Origin: an uncultured Polyangiaceae bacterium
Lineage (GTDB): Bacteria; Myxococcota_A; Polyangia; Polyangiales; Houyiibacteriaceae
DNA length: 9,656 nucleotides
Reading direction: 5' to 3'
NCBI GenBank assembly: GCA_947258625.1
Contig: CAMYJN010000054.1
Span: 1 to 9,656, forward strand
Position 1 is the stretch's first letter. Every line of letters begins with the position of its first letter. Both the position numbers and the translations under genes were made by a program. Below, piece by piece: positions 1 to 7,516 of this stretch. The notes beneath the pieces are model-generated. The model made no database searches, was not told the DNA's origin, and saw nothing but the letters and a program-made list of their open reading frames with translations.

Positions 1-284
1 TGCTTGCCATCGGCCTCGCGCGCTTCGGCGACCCCGCGGATCGCCAAGTTGTCGCTCTCGGTCGCGCCCGAGGTGAAGATCAGCTCGTCGGGCTTGGCCC
101 CAACCAGGCCCGCAACTTCGGCCCTCGCAAGCTCTACGGCATCCCGGGCGGCCGAGCCGTGGGAGTGCGCCCGACTCGCGGCGTTGCCGAACCGGTCGAC
201 GAAGTAAGGAAGCATCCGCGCGAGGACCCGCTCGTCGACAGGGGTCGTCGCGTGGTGGTCCATGTAAATCGGCGCGTCATCCAT
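1..284 (-). CDS. iscS: Cysteine desulfurase, class I (IscS/NifS type), N-terminal part
   Basis: PLP-dependent enzyme that removes sulphur from L-cysteine and passes it as a persulfide to Fe-S assembly or other thiolation pathways. Only about 94 N-terminal residues lie in the window; the gene continues past the left edge, so the catalytic Lys and Cys are not visible. Reading leftward from the ATG at 284-282, the protein shows the class I signature [15 protein letters not shown] (residues 6-20), then [12 protein letters not shown] (32-43) and the PLP-phosphate motif [13 protein letters not shown] (70-82). The HHATTP and SGATESDN signatures separate it from the class II SufS also present here. 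No strong Shine-Dalgarno precedes the ATG, but homologous sequence begins right after it. It starts divergently from the universal stress gene. The family call is firm; iscS versus nifS cannot be settled from the N-terminus. Confidence 0.93.
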   Translation of the reverse strand, partial: MDDAPIYMDHHATTPVDERVLARMLPYFVDRFGNAASRAHSHGSAARDAVELARAEVAGLVGAKPDELIFTSGATESDNLAIRGVAEAREADGK

Positions 285-346
285 TGGTCTGCCCAAGCGT
301 AGCGCCGACCATGTGCGCCTCCAACGGGTTGATCTATGCTTTGCTC

Positions 347-1282
347 ATGGCAGGAGCGAGCATTCTTTGTGCAACAGATTTGACCTCAGCGGGCCCCCGA
401 ACCGTCGATCTCGCGATCGCGGCGGCCAAGGCCTTTAGCGTGCGGATCGACCTGGTTCACGTCCTTGATGACACGGATTCTTGGTGGCCTGAGGCCCCCG
501 AGTTCCAGGCGGCTGCCGAGGCCGCGAGGGCAGACACTTCGCAGTACGAATCCGTGCTCGAGGCCGAGCTTCATAAGGAGCGGGATCGTTGCGTTGCAGC
601 GGGTGTCGAGTGCGAAGCAATCGTCGTTCGCGGCCGTCCATGGCGGCTCATTCCGGAGCTCGCCGGAGCTCGAGGTGCGTTCCTGATCACCATTGGCGCT
701 TATGGTTCGATGGGATCTCGATCGGTCGGCGGGCAAGGAACCGACGAGCTCGTTCTTGGTTCGGCCGTCGAGCGCGTCATCCGCGCGGCCGACCGCCCGG
801 TCTTCGTTGCGACCGGTGAGGCTCCCATCCCTGACGCGCTCGAGGGCACCAAGTGGTTCGTCGGGACTGACTTCTCTGAATCGTCTTTGGCTGCCGTCAC
901 CTGGGCCAAGCGCGCGGCTGCCCGCGTTCACGGCGAGCTTCACATTGCCAATGTCGTCATCCCCGCGGGCGGTGAGGACAAGCCCGACGAGGAGCGCACC
1001 TGGCGTCAGGTCTTGCGCGACCAGAGCAAGCTCGAAGCCGGCAAGAAGCTCGCCGCGTACATCGACGAGCACGCGCCCGGGGCACAGCTTCACCAAGTGG
1101 TTTCCGCGGATTACGCCTCGCATGCAATGTGCAAGGCAGCGCATGAGGTGGCGGCCGACATCATGGTCGTCGGCACGCATAGGCAGGGTGTGCTGGGCCG
1201 ATTGCTGGTCGGAAGCACGGCGTCGCGTTGCCTCCGAGTCTCACACGTCCCGATCCTACTGGTTCCCGAGCAGACTCGGTAG
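347..1282 (+). CDS. Tandem-domain universal stress protein (UspA family)
   Basis: A 311-residue cytoplasmic protein with two consecutive Usp domains, roughly residues 5-156 and 169-307. Each opens with the usual beta-strand plus acidic residue (ILCATDLTSAG; WFVGTDFSESS) and ends with a strand reading RPVFVA or VPILLV. Domain 2 carries a near-canonical nucleotide loop: Gly276, then Gly289-Ser290, but Arg279 replaces the second glycine of G-x2-G-x9-G-S/T. Domain 1 has Gly117-x2-Gly120 and Gly138-Ser139 with a glycine-rich insertion of about 8 residues between them. The family acts in stress survival, often binding ATP; ATP binding here is uncertain. I chose the ATG at 347 because the Usp fold starts immediately after it. 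An ATG at 311 and a TTG at 284 are in frame, the latter overlapping the divergent start. Its last 27 bases overlap the convergent flavoprotein gene. Confidence 0.9.
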   Translation: MAGASILCATDLTSAGPRTVDLAIAAAKAFSVRIDLVHVLDDTDSWWPEAPEFQAAAEAARADTSQYESVLEAELHKERDRCVAAGVECEAIVVRGRPWRLIPELAGARGAFLITIGAYGSMGSRSVGGQGTDELVLGSAVERVIRAADRPVFVATGEAPIPDALEGTKWFVGTDFSESSLAAVTWAKRAAARVHGELHIANVVIPAGGEDKPDEERTWRQVLRDQSKLEAGKKLAAYIDEHAPGAQLHQVVSADYASHAMCKAAHEVAADIMVVGTHRQGVLGRLLVGSTASRCLRVSHVPILLVPEQTR

Positions 1283-1810
1283 TCCGTCTAGGCTCTCGGC
1301 GTTGTTGTCCTGCTGGTACTTGGCGAGACCATCCGCGCCTTTGCGGTCGGCCCAGCGCGGAAGCTGATCGCGCTCGCCTTGGTAGTCGTATAAGGGCACG
1401 CCATAGCCGCAGGAGTCGCTGATGCGGCTCGCACGGATTCGGATGATCGAGCGCACTCCGGGGTAGTCGTCGAACCGTTCACGCAAGCGCTCGAACTCGT
1501 CATCCCTGGGCTCCACGACGTCGCCGACGCCGTGCACGCGGACGATTCGCGGTGGACCTTCGAATGCACAGAACATCAAACAGATGCGGCCGTTCTCGCG
1601 AAGATGGGCGATCGTTTCGGCGCCGCTTCCGGTGAAATCGAGATACGCGATCGTGCGATCGTCGAGCACCGCAAGCGTTCCGGCGAGGCCTTTGGGCGAC
1701 ACGTTGACGTGCCCCTCGGCAGTCAACGGTGCGGTCGCGACGAAGAACATTTTCTGCTGGTCGATGAAGCGGCGGAGCTTGTCGTCGAATGCGTCGAAGG
1801 TCTTGGCCAT
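1256..1810 (-). CDS. Pyridoxamine 5'-phosphate oxidase-family flavoprotein
   Basis: A 184-residue protein of the PNPOx-like split-barrel FMN/F420-binding superfamily. It belongs to a subgroup recognisable by its start MAKTFDAFDDKLRRFI, by FFVATAPL..GHVNVSPKG (22-41), by YLDFTGSGAETIAHLRENGR (56-75), by LMFCAFEGPPRIVRVHG (78-94) and by SCGYGVPLYDYQGERD (133-148) near the C-terminus. Members are assumed to bind flavin and reduce or oxidise small molecules; the physiological substrate is unknown and it should not be called PdxH. The ATG at 1810 was chosen over the longer in-frame extension because family sequence starts there and AAGG lies about 10 bases upstream. It diverges from the SUF regulator across an 80-bp gap that holds a putative operator, so it may share Fe-S or redox-linked control. 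Its 3' end overlaps the stress protein gene. Confidence 0.9.
   Translation of the reverse strand: MAKTFDAFDDKLRRFIDQQKMFFVATAPLTAEGHVNVSPKGLAGTLAVLDDRTIAYLDFTGSGAETIAHLRENGRICLMFCAFEGPPRIVRVHGVGDVVEPRDDEFERLRERFDDYPGVRSIIRIRASRISDSCGYGVPLYDYQGERDQLPRWADRKGADGLAKYQQDNNAESLDGLPSLLGNQ
1261..1284. terminator. Small hairpin at the convergent gene ends
   Basis: CCGAG (1266-1270) and CTCGG (1275-1279) form a 5-bp GC-rich stem with a 4-base loop. After one mismatch, GGTT (1261-1264) can pair partly with AGTC (1281-1284) through two wobble pairs. The hairpin sits inside the 27-bp overlap of two convergent genes, where a bidirectional terminator would be useful. There is no T-run on either side and the stem is short, so termination is only a possibility. 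Confidence 0.2.
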
Positions 1811-1819
1811 GGGCCAACC

Positions 1820-1848
1820 TTGACACCCGGGCAGCCGTACTCTAGATC
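1820..1848 (+). promoter_or_regulatory. Possible sigma70 promoter upstream of the SUF operator
   Basis: A perfect TTGACA lies at 1820-1825, followed after 17 bases by TAGATC (1843-1848), which matches only 3 of 6 bases of the -10 consensus. Transcription would start near 1855, placing the IscR-like palindrome over the initial transcribed region. A competing arrangement uses the TATATAAC stretch at 1874-1881 as the -10, giving an almost leaderless message and a palindrome lying across the -35 region; no good -35 hexamer accompanies it. The sequence does not decide between the two. Confidence 0.3.
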
Positions 1849-1851
1849 CGC

Positions 1852-1876
1852 ATATGGGACTGAAACGGTCCGGTAT
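1852..1876. promoter_or_regulatory. IscR type 1-like operator palindrome
   Basis: The 25-bp site reads ATATGGGACT, a GAAAC centre, then GGTCCGGTAT. The two half sites agree at 7 of 10 positions (ATAnnGGACn when both are read inward). Compared with the published E. coli IscR type 1 consensus ATASYYGACTRWWWYAGTCRRSTAT, 20 of 25 positions fit in the correct register, including the outer ATA/TAT and the inner GACT/GTC. It lies 14 bases before the start codon of an IscR-family gene, so autoregulation of the SUF operon is the obvious reading. It may also affect the divergent flavoprotein gene. The match is seen directly; binding is inferred. Confidence 0.6.
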
Positions 1877-1890
1877 ATAACTCTCTGAAA

Positions 1891-2382
1891 ATGCTCCGAA
1901 TTTCGAAAATGACCGACTATGCAGTCGTGCTGGCCACGCACTTGGCCGCCGCGGACGGGGCGCATGCTGCCCGGGACCTGGCCCTGCAGACCCAAATCCC
2001 CGAACCGACGGCGAGCAAGGTCCTGAAGAAGCTAGCGCGAGCCGGCGTCGTGATTTCGCAGCGCGGCGCAAAAGGCGGCTATGCGCTGGCTCGTCGGCCC
2101 GAGCAGATCGGCATCCACGAGGTCATCGAAGCGATCGAAGGCCCAATCGCCGTGACCGAATGCTCCGACGAAAGCACCGATTCGTTTTGCGAGTATGAAA
2201 CCAACTGCGGGGTGCGGGCCAACTGGCAGCGCATCAACTTGGCGGTTCAGGCCGCCCTATCCGAGATCAGCCTTGCGGACATGGCGTTCCCAGGCACCGG
2301 CGAGCTAATCTCGATCGCCCTCTCGAGCAAAGATGCCGAGCGGATGCGCGGCGCCGGCACGCAGGGCAACGACGTTCACTGA
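1891..2382 (+). CDS. SUF-system Fe-S assembly regulator (Rrf2/IscR family)
   Basis: A 163-residue transcription factor, the probable autoregulator of the SUF operon it heads. It starts [19 protein letters not shown], followed by a winged helix-turn-helix (about 28-50) and the family wing motif [12 protein letters not shown] (57-68). The Cys-rich loop has Cys91, Cys100 and Cys106, a C-x8-C-x5-C pattern expected to hold a [2Fe-2S] cluster; E. coli IscR has C-x5-C-x5-C. The C-terminal part contains [11 protein letters not shown] (106-116) and SLADMA (127-132), typical of the Xanthomonas-type SUF regulator subgroup. The position aligned with IscR ligand His107 is Arg109, so the fourth ligand must differ. 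The ATG at 1891 is the natural family start; no Shine-Dalgarno precedes it. sufB begins 13 nt after its stop. The family call is firm; the sensed signal is inferred. Confidence 0.93.
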   Translation: MLRISKMTDYAVVLATHLAAADGAHAARDLALQTQIPEPTASKVLKKLARAGVVISQRGAKGGYALARRPEQIGIHEVIEAIEGPIAVTECSDESTDSFCEYETNCGVRANWQRINLAVQAALSEISLADMAFPGTGELISIALSSKDAERMRGAGTQGNDVH

Positions 2383-2395
2383 GTTGGAGTCACTC

Positions 2396-3844
2396 ATGTC
2401 AGCAGCAACCGAACAAATCGACGACATCCTCAAGAAGGGCTACGACGCCGGCTTCGTCACCGACATCGAGCAGGAGTACGCTCCGCCGGGGTTGAGCGAA
2501 CAGATCGTCGCCTTCATCTCGAAGAAGAAGCAGGAGCCCGATTGGCTTCTGCAGTGGAGGCTCAAAGCCTATCGGCGCTGGCTCGACATGAAGGAGCCGA
2601 CCTGGGCCAAGGTCAGCTACCCGAAGATCAACTATCAGGACATCTGCTACTACGCGGCGCCCAAGACGAACGAGAACGCGCCGAAGAGCCTCGATGAAGT
2701 CGATCCGGAGCTGCTCAGGACCTATGAAAAGCTAGGGATTCCCCTGCACGAGCGGGAGATCCTGGCTGGCGTCGCGGTCGATGCCGTGTTCGATAGCGTA
2801 TCGGTCGCCACGACGTTCCGGAAGAAGCTCTCGGAGGTCGGCGTCATCTTCATGTCGTTTTCCGAGGCGGTCAGGGAGCATCCCGAGCTGATCAAGAAGT
2901 ACCTGGGCTCGGTCGTTCCGGTGTCCGATAATTTCTTTGCGGCGCTCAACAGCGCGGTCTTCAGCGACGGCTCGTTCGTCTACATTCCAAAGGGCGTGCG
3001 CTGTCCGATGGAGCTGTCGACCTACTTCCGGATCAACGCCGCCAACACTGGGCAATTCGAGCGGACGCTCATCATCGCGGACGAGGGAAGCTACGTGAGC
3101 TATCTCGAGGGCTGCACGGCGCCGATGCGAGACGAAAACCAACTACATGCCGCGGTCGTCGAGCTGATCACGCACGAGGACGCACAGATCAAGTACTCCA
3201 CCGTGCAAAACTGGTACCCCGGCGACGAGAACGGGAAGGGTGGCATCTTCAACTTCGTCACCAAGCGCGGCCTTTGTGAGGGTGCCCGCTCGAAGATCAG
3301 CTGGACGCAGGTCGAAACAGGCTCGGCAATCACTTGGAAATACCCGAGCTGCATTCTCAAGGGCGACGACTCGATCGGGGAGTTCTACTCGGTGGCGCTG
3401 AGCAACCACCGTCAGCAGGCCGACACCGGGACCAAGATGATCCATCTCGGCAAGAACACGAAATCGACCATCATTTCCAAGGGCATCAGCGCCGGCCATG
3501 GGCAGCAGACCTACCGGGGCGGCGTGAAGATCTCCCGTGGCGCGACCAACGCCCGAAACTACACCCAATGTGATTCGCTCCTCATCGGGGACAAGTGCGC
3601 GGCGCACACCGTTCCCTACGTCGACGTGCGGAACGCCTCCTCGAAGCTCGAGCACGAGGCAACGACCTCGCGCATCGGAGACGACCAGCTTTTCTATTGC
3701 CGGCAGCGAGGGCTTTCGGAAGAAGACGCGGTGAGCCTCATCGTCAACGGTTTTGCCAAGCAAGTGTTGAAAGAGCTGCCGATGGAATTTGCAGTCGAGG
3801 CGCAGAAGCTTCTCGGCGTGAGCTTGGAAGGAGCGGTCGGCTGA
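2396..3844 (+). CDS. sufB: Fe-S cluster scaffold subunit SufB
   Basis: A 482-residue SufB, close to the usual length. It is the core of the SufBCD scaffold, where persulfide sulphur and iron are built into nascent clusters in the cytoplasm. Diagnostic stretches include [19 protein letters not shown] (47-65), [20 protein letters not shown] (194-213), [20 protein letters not shown] (232-251) and the C-terminal [21 protein letters not shown] (388-408). Cys392 and Glu421 correspond to E. coli SufB Cys405 and Glu434, implicated in cluster assembly at the SufB-SufD interface. The ATG at 2396 is supported by GGAGT at 2386-2390 with 5-base spacing and by homology; an earlier in-frame start at 2333 would lie inside the regulator gene. 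The stop overlaps the sufC start by one base (TGATG). Confidence 0.98.
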   Translation: MSAATEQIDDILKKGYDAGFVTDIEQEYAPPGLSEQIVAFISKKKQEPDWLLQWRLKAYRRWLDMKEPTWAKVSYPKINYQDICYYAAPKTNENAPKSLDEVDPELLRTYEKLGIPLHEREILAGVAVDAVFDSVSVATTFRKKLSEVGVIFMSFSEAVREHPELIKKYLGSVVPVSDNFFAALNSAVFSDGSFVYIPKGVRCPMELSTYFRINAANTGQFERTLIIADEGSYVSYLEGCTAPMRDENQLHAAVVELITHEDAQIKYSTVQNWYPGDENGKGGIFNFVTKRGLCEGARSKISWTQVETGSAITWKYPSCILKGDDSIGEFYSVALSNHRQQADTGTKMIHLGKNTKSTIISKGISAGHGQQTYRGGVKISRGATNARNYTQCDSLLIGDKCAAHTVPYVDVRNASSKLEHEATTSRIGDDQLFYCRQRGLSEEDAVSLIVNGFAKQVLKELPMEFAVEAQKLLGVSLEGAVG

Positions 3845-4596
3845 TGTTGAAGATCGAGGACCTGCACGTCGAAGTAGACGGCAAGCCCATCCTCAAGGGG
3901 ATCAACCTCGAGATCGAGGCGGGGCAAGTGCACGCGATCATGGGGCCGAACGGCTCCGGGAAGAGCACGCTTGCCTACGTCCTGGCCGGTCGCGAAGGCT
4001 ACGAGGTCACCAAAGGAAGCGTGCTGTACAAAGGGCAAGACCTGCTCGAGATGGCTCCAGAGCTTCGCGCCGCCGAGGGGATCTTCTTGGGCTTTCAGTA
4101 CCCGGTCGCGATTCCGGGCGTGAGCAACATCTATTTCCTGAAGGCTGCCCTCAACGCGATTCGAAAGCATCGCGGAGAAGATCCGCTCGACGCGATCGAT
4201 TTCATGAAGCTCTCGAAGACGAAGGCCGCCTTGGTTCAGCTGCCGGACGAGCTCACCAAGCGCTCCGTCAACGATGGCTTCAGCGGCGGCGAGAAGAAGC
4301 GCAACGAAATCTATCAAATGGCCATGCTCGAGCCCTCTCTTGCGGTGCTCGACGAGACCGACTCCGGCCTCGACATCGATGCCCTCAAGGTCGTCGCGCA
4401 AGGCGTGAATGGTCTTCGCGGGCCCGATCGGGCCATGCTGGTCATCACGCACTATCAGCGGCTCCTCGATTACATCGTGCCGGACGTCGTGCATGTGCTG
4501 ATCAACGGCCAGATCGTTCGAACCGGAGACAAGGAGCTCGCCAAAAAGCTCGAGCGAGAGGGGTACAGCGAGGTCCGGGGCGCATCGCAGCTGTGA
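3844..4596 (+). CDS. sufC: Fe-S assembly ATPase SufC
   Basis: A 250-residue soluble ABC-type ATPase that binds SufB and SufD and drives the conformational change needed for cluster assembly. It shows Walker A GPNGSGKST (34-42), the Q-loop in FQYP (Gln85), signature SGGEKKR (147-153), Walker B LAVLDE (166-171) with the SufC-typical ETDSGLDIDAL run after it (171-181), and the switch His203 in ITHYQR. There are no membrane segments, as expected for SufC rather than a transporter ATPase. The start ATG shares its first base with the sufB stop. The stop overlaps the sufD GTG start in a GTGA, so translation is coupled on both sides. All catalytic elements look intact. Confidence 0.98.
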   Translation: MLKIEDLHVEVDGKPILKGINLEIEAGQVHAIMGPNGSGKSTLAYVLAGREGYEVTKGSVLYKGQDLLEMAPELRAAEGIFLGFQYPVAIPGVSNIYFLKAALNAIRKHRGEDPLDAIDFMKLSKTKAALVQLPDELTKRSVNDGFSGGEKKRNEIYQMAMLEPSLAVLDETDSGLDIDALKVVAQGVNGLRGPDRAMLVITHYQRLLDYIVPDVVHVLINGQIVRTGDKELAKKLEREGYSEVRGASQL

Positions 4597-5810
4597 CAGA
4601 AGCACGCCGCCAGACGCTACTTGCGAGTATTCCCGCCTCGTTCGATACGGGGCCGGATTGGTTGCGCGCGCTTCGTGGGCGGGCTGCGGCGACGCTTCGC
4701 GAGAAGGGCCTTCCCACCAAGCGCACGGAGGCTTGGCGCTTCACGCCGGTTCGCTCGCTCGTCGATTCCGAGTTCTCGCAGTATGAAGAGGGCGTCCCCA
4801 CTCTGGTGTCGGCGGTTCCGGAGGGCGTCACGGTCCGCGGCCTGGCCGAGGTCCTCGAATCACAGCCAGAGCTTCTGCAATCGCGGCTCGACTTCGGCGG
4901 TGCGCCTACCCACTTCGCTGCGCTCAATACAGCGCTGTTCCGCGATGGGCTTTGGATCGACGTTCCCGGGGGCGCCGTCGTCGAGGCGCCGATCGAAATC
5001 AGCCATGCGAGCCCTTCGTCTTCGGAGCCAGGCGTGGTCTATCCGCGCGTGCTCATCACGGCGGGCGAGGGCGCCGAGCTGACCTTAATCGAGACGTATG
5101 CTGGCGGCAGAGCCGGGCAGTTGAGCAACTCCGTGGTCGAGGTCGAGCTCGGTCGCAACGCCAAGATGAACCACGTGCGCGTCCACGAGAACGCCGGCCT
5201 GCAGATCGGACGCGTGGACGTTCGCCAAGATGCAGACAGCGGCTACCGCTCCACCGTGGTGACCCTGGGCGGCGCCCTCTTACGCTTTGATGTGCGCTGC
5301 CTGCTGCAGGGCAAGGGCGCCGAGTGTCAGCTCGACGGCGCGTATCTGACCGACGGCGACGATCACGTCGACCACCACACCTTGGTGGAGCATCAGGCGC
5401 CTCACTGTCGCAGCGGGCAGACCTATCGAGGCATCGTCTCCGGAAAGAGCACAGCCGTGTTCGACGGAGTCGTCGTCGTTCACCGCGACGCTCAGAAGAC
5501 CGAGGCACACCAGGAGAATCGCAACCTGCTTCTCTCCGACACGGCGACCATACACACCAAGCCGCACCTCGAGATCGACGCAGACGACGTGATCTGCAGC
5601 CATGGCGCCACCGTGGGCGCGCTCGACGAGGACCAGCTCTTCTACCTTCGTGCGCGCGGTGTCCCAGAGGATTTCGCGCTCGCGATGCTCACCTATGCGT
5701 TCGTGGAGTCGATCGTAGACCGCATGAGCCATGAGCCGACACGGGCACGAATGCGCGAGGCGCTGCTTTCGCGAATTCCCCACGGCGACGAAATCAGGGA
5801 GGTTACGTGA
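4593..5810 (+). CDS. sufD: Fe-S cluster assembly protein SufD
   Basis: A 405-residue paralogue of SufB and partner in the SufBC2D complex, needed for iron entry in the E. coli system. The N-terminal helical domain holds the family stretch LPTKRTEAWRFTPVRSLVD (40-58). The beta-helix core includes HQENRNLLLSDTATIHTKP (306-324), and the conserved DDVICSHGATVGALDEDQLFYLRARG lies at 331-356. Cys335 and His337 correspond to E. coli SufD Cys358 and His360. Length is slightly below the E. coli protein (423). The GTG at 4593 overlaps the sufC stop by four bases and has no clear Shine-Dalgarno, so initiation probably relies on ribosomes finishing sufC. A further GTGA overlap links it to sufS. Confidence 0.97.
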   Translation: MTEARRQTLLASIPASFDTGPDWLRALRGRAAATLREKGLPTKRTEAWRFTPVRSLVDSEFSQYEEGVPTLVSAVPEGVTVRGLAEVLESQPELLQSRLDFGGAPTHFAALNTALFRDGLWIDVPGGAVVEAPIEISHASPSSSEPGVVYPRVLITAGEGAELTLIETYAGGRAGQLSNSVVEVELGRNAKMNHVRVHENAGLQIGRVDVRQDADSGYRSTVVTLGGALLRFDVRCLLQGKGAECQLDGAYLTDGDDHVDHHTLVEHQAPHCRSGQTYRGIVSGKSTAVFDGVVVVHRDAQKTEAHQENRNLLLSDTATIHTKPHLEIDADDVICSHGATVGALDEDQLFYLRARGVPEDFALAMLTYAFVESIVDRMSHEPTRARMREALLSRIPHGDEIREVT

Positions 5811-7063
5811 ACGAGGTGTCGCCCATCGTCGCTGCTTCCTCGGAGGCGTTTGACGTTCAGCGGGTACGCGAGGACTTCCCGGCGCTCCATCAAGACGTGC
5901 ACGGCAAGCCCTTGGTCTACCTCGACAGCGCCGCCACCACGCTCAAGCCGCAATCGGTGATCGACGCGGTGGACGAAGTCTACGCGCGCGACTGCGCCAA
6001 CATTCACCGGGCGGTTCATCTGCTCTCGCAGCGGGCGACGGCTCGATTTGAAGAGGCGCGGGAGAAGGTTCGCGCCTTCCTGAACGCCTCCAAGAAGACG
6101 GAGATCGTGTTCACCCGCGGGACGACAGAAGCGATCAATCTGGTGTCACATAGCTGGGGGCGCAGCTCGCTTCGAGAGGGCGACGAGGTTTTGGTCACCG
6201 AGCTCGAGCACCACTCGAACATCGTCCCTTGGCAAATCCTCTGCCAGCAGACGGGCGCCAAGCTCGTGGTGGTGCCGATGACCGACCGAGGTGAGGTCTT
6301 GCGGGAAGCCTTCGAGAACAAGCTCAGCGAGCGGACGCGTTTGGTCGCCATGGCACACGTTTCGAATGCGCTCGGTACGGTGCTGCCGGTTTCCGAGCTC
6401 ATCGCGCTTGCCCACGAGCGCGGCGCACTGGTTTTGCTCGATGGCGCGCAGGCCGTTTCGCACGTCGATGTCGACGTGCAGGCGCTCGACTGTGACTTCT
6501 ATGCCTTCAGCGGCCACAAGCTCTACGGCCCGACGGGCATCGGTGTGCTCTACGGCAAAGAACGGCTCCTCGACAAGATGCCGCCCTACCAAGGTGGCGG
6601 TGACATGATCCGATCGGTGACGTTCGAAGAGACGATCTACAACGATCTGCCCTACAAGTTCGAAGCGGGGACCCCGCACATTGCCGGGGCGGTCGGCCTG
6701 GGCGCGGCCATCGACTACTTTTCGTCCTTCGATGCGGAACTGATTCACGCGCACGAGAACGCCGTGCTCCACTACGCGACCGAAGCGCTCAAAGCGGTTC
6801 CGGGGCTGCGCCTCATCGGCACCGCGCCCGGCAAGGTCGCAGCTCTTTCCTTCCTGATGGAATCGGCGCACCCGCACGACATCGGCACGATCGTCGATGC
6901 CGAGGGCGTCGCCATTCGGACGGGCCATCATTGCGCGCAGCCTGTGATGGAGCATTTTGGCATTGCCGCAACCGCGCGGGCATCGCTTGGCATGTACAAC
7001 AGCCGAGACGACATCGATGCCCTGGTCGCGGCACTTCGCAAAGTGCGGGAGCTGTTTGGCTGA
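5807..7063 (+). CDS. sufS: Cysteine desulfurase, class II (SufS)
   Basis: A 418-residue PLP enzyme that converts L-cysteine to alanine and holds the sulphur as a cysteine persulfide for the SUF machinery. It starts with the class II pattern REDFPALHQ..GKPLVYLDSAATTLKP (21-48). It then has TRGTTEAIN (103-111), ELEHHSNIVPW (132-142) and LLDGAQAVSHVDVDVQALDCDF (210-231). The PLP lysine is Lys238 in AFSGHKLYGPTG and the persulfide Cys376 is in RTGHHCAQPVM. Both active-site residues are present. Initiation is at GTG 5807, overlapping the sufD stop by four bases, with a strong AGGGAGGT at 5796-5803. The short spacing (about 4 bases) is slightly tight. Adjacent sufU supplies the expected zinc-dependent sulphur acceptor. 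Confidence 0.97.
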   Translation: MNEVSPIVAASSEAFDVQRVREDFPALHQDVHGKPLVYLDSAATTLKPQSVIDAVDEVYARDCANIHRAVHLLSQRATARFEEAREKVRAFLNASKKTEIVFTRGTTEAINLVSHSWGRSSLREGDEVLVTELEHHSNIVPWQILCQQTGAKLVVVPMTDRGEVLREAFENKLSERTRLVAMAHVSNALGTVLPVSELIALAHERGALVLLDGAQAVSHVDVDVQALDCDFYAFSGHKLYGPTGIGVLYGKERLLDKMPPYQGGGDMIRSVTFEETIYNDLPYKFEAGTPHIAGAVGLGAAIDYFSSFDAELIHAHENAVLHYATEALKAVPGLRLIGTAPGKVAALSFLMESAHPHDIGTIVDAEGVAIRTGHHCAQPVMEHFGIAATARASLGMYNSRDDIDALVAALRKVRELFG

Positions 7064-7512
7064 TGGACCTGCGCGAGCTCTACCAGGAAGTCATCCTCGA
7101 CCACGGCAAGAACCCCCGGAACCACCGGTTTCCCGAGCCGCACAATCGAGAAGGACGCGGCTACAATCCCCTCTGCGGTGACAAAATAGCGCTGCGTCTG
7201 CAGCTCGACGGCGAGACGATTTCCGATGTGGGCTTCGTCGGCCAAGGGTGTGCCATCTCTCAGGCATCGTGCTCCACGATGACCGAGGCGATCAAGGGCA
7301 AGACCGTCCCGGAGGTCGAAGCCCTGTTCTCCAAGTTTCACACCATGGTGACGAGCGACGACGGCTCCGACGAGGACCTCGAAGCGCTCGGCAAGCTTGC
7401 GGTCTTCGCCGGCGTCCGCGAGTTTCCGATGCGCGTCAAGTGCGCAACGCTTGGTTGGCACACCCTCAAACAGGCTCTTCACGACGAGAGCGGCGAAGCA
7501 AAGACGGAGTAG
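7063..7512 (+). CDS. sufU: Zinc-type sulphur acceptor SufU
   Basis: A 149-residue IscU-like protein of the SufU subgroup, which accepts persulfide from SufS and relays it to SufBCD rather than acting as an IscU scaffold. It begins MDLRELYQEVILDHGKNPRN, typical of SufU. The metal site is complete: Cys38 and Asp40 (NPLCGDKI), Cys63 (GQGCAISQAS) and Cys127 (RVKCATLGWHTLK). The roughly 20-residue insertion before the last cysteine (about 85-112) that marks SufU against IscU is present, and the IscU LPPVK motif is absent. The ATG shares its first base with the sufS stop (TGATG). The following gene starts 4 nt after its stop. SufU with SufS is best known from Firmicutes and Actinobacteria but occurs in other phyla. 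Confidence 0.95.
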   Translation: MDLRELYQEVILDHGKNPRNHRFPEPHNREGRGYNPLCGDKIALRLQLDGETISDVGFVGQGCAISQASCSTMTEAIKGKTVPEVEALFSKFHTMVTSDDGSDEDLEALGKLAVFAGVREFPMRVKCATLGWHTLKQALHDESGEAKTE

Positions 7513-7516
7513 CGCG

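Noticed and set aside
386..1180. Long open frame antisense to the universal stress gene
   Set aside because: It is complementary to a clear Usp coding sequence, has no recognisable domain and is Arg-rich, as expected for a shadow frame in high-GC DNA.
3844..4596. ABC transporter ATPase
   Set aside because: The ETDSGLDIDAL motif, FSGGEKKRNEI signature and position between sufB and sufD identify SufC; no permease gene is nearby.
3694..4605. 303-codon antisense frame over sufC
   Set aside because: It lies fully opposite SufC and the end of SufB, both with intact catalytic motifs; its translation resembles no family.
7063..7512. IscU scaffold protein
   Set aside because: The insertion before the third cysteine, the missing LPPVK motif and pairing with SufS mark it as SufU.
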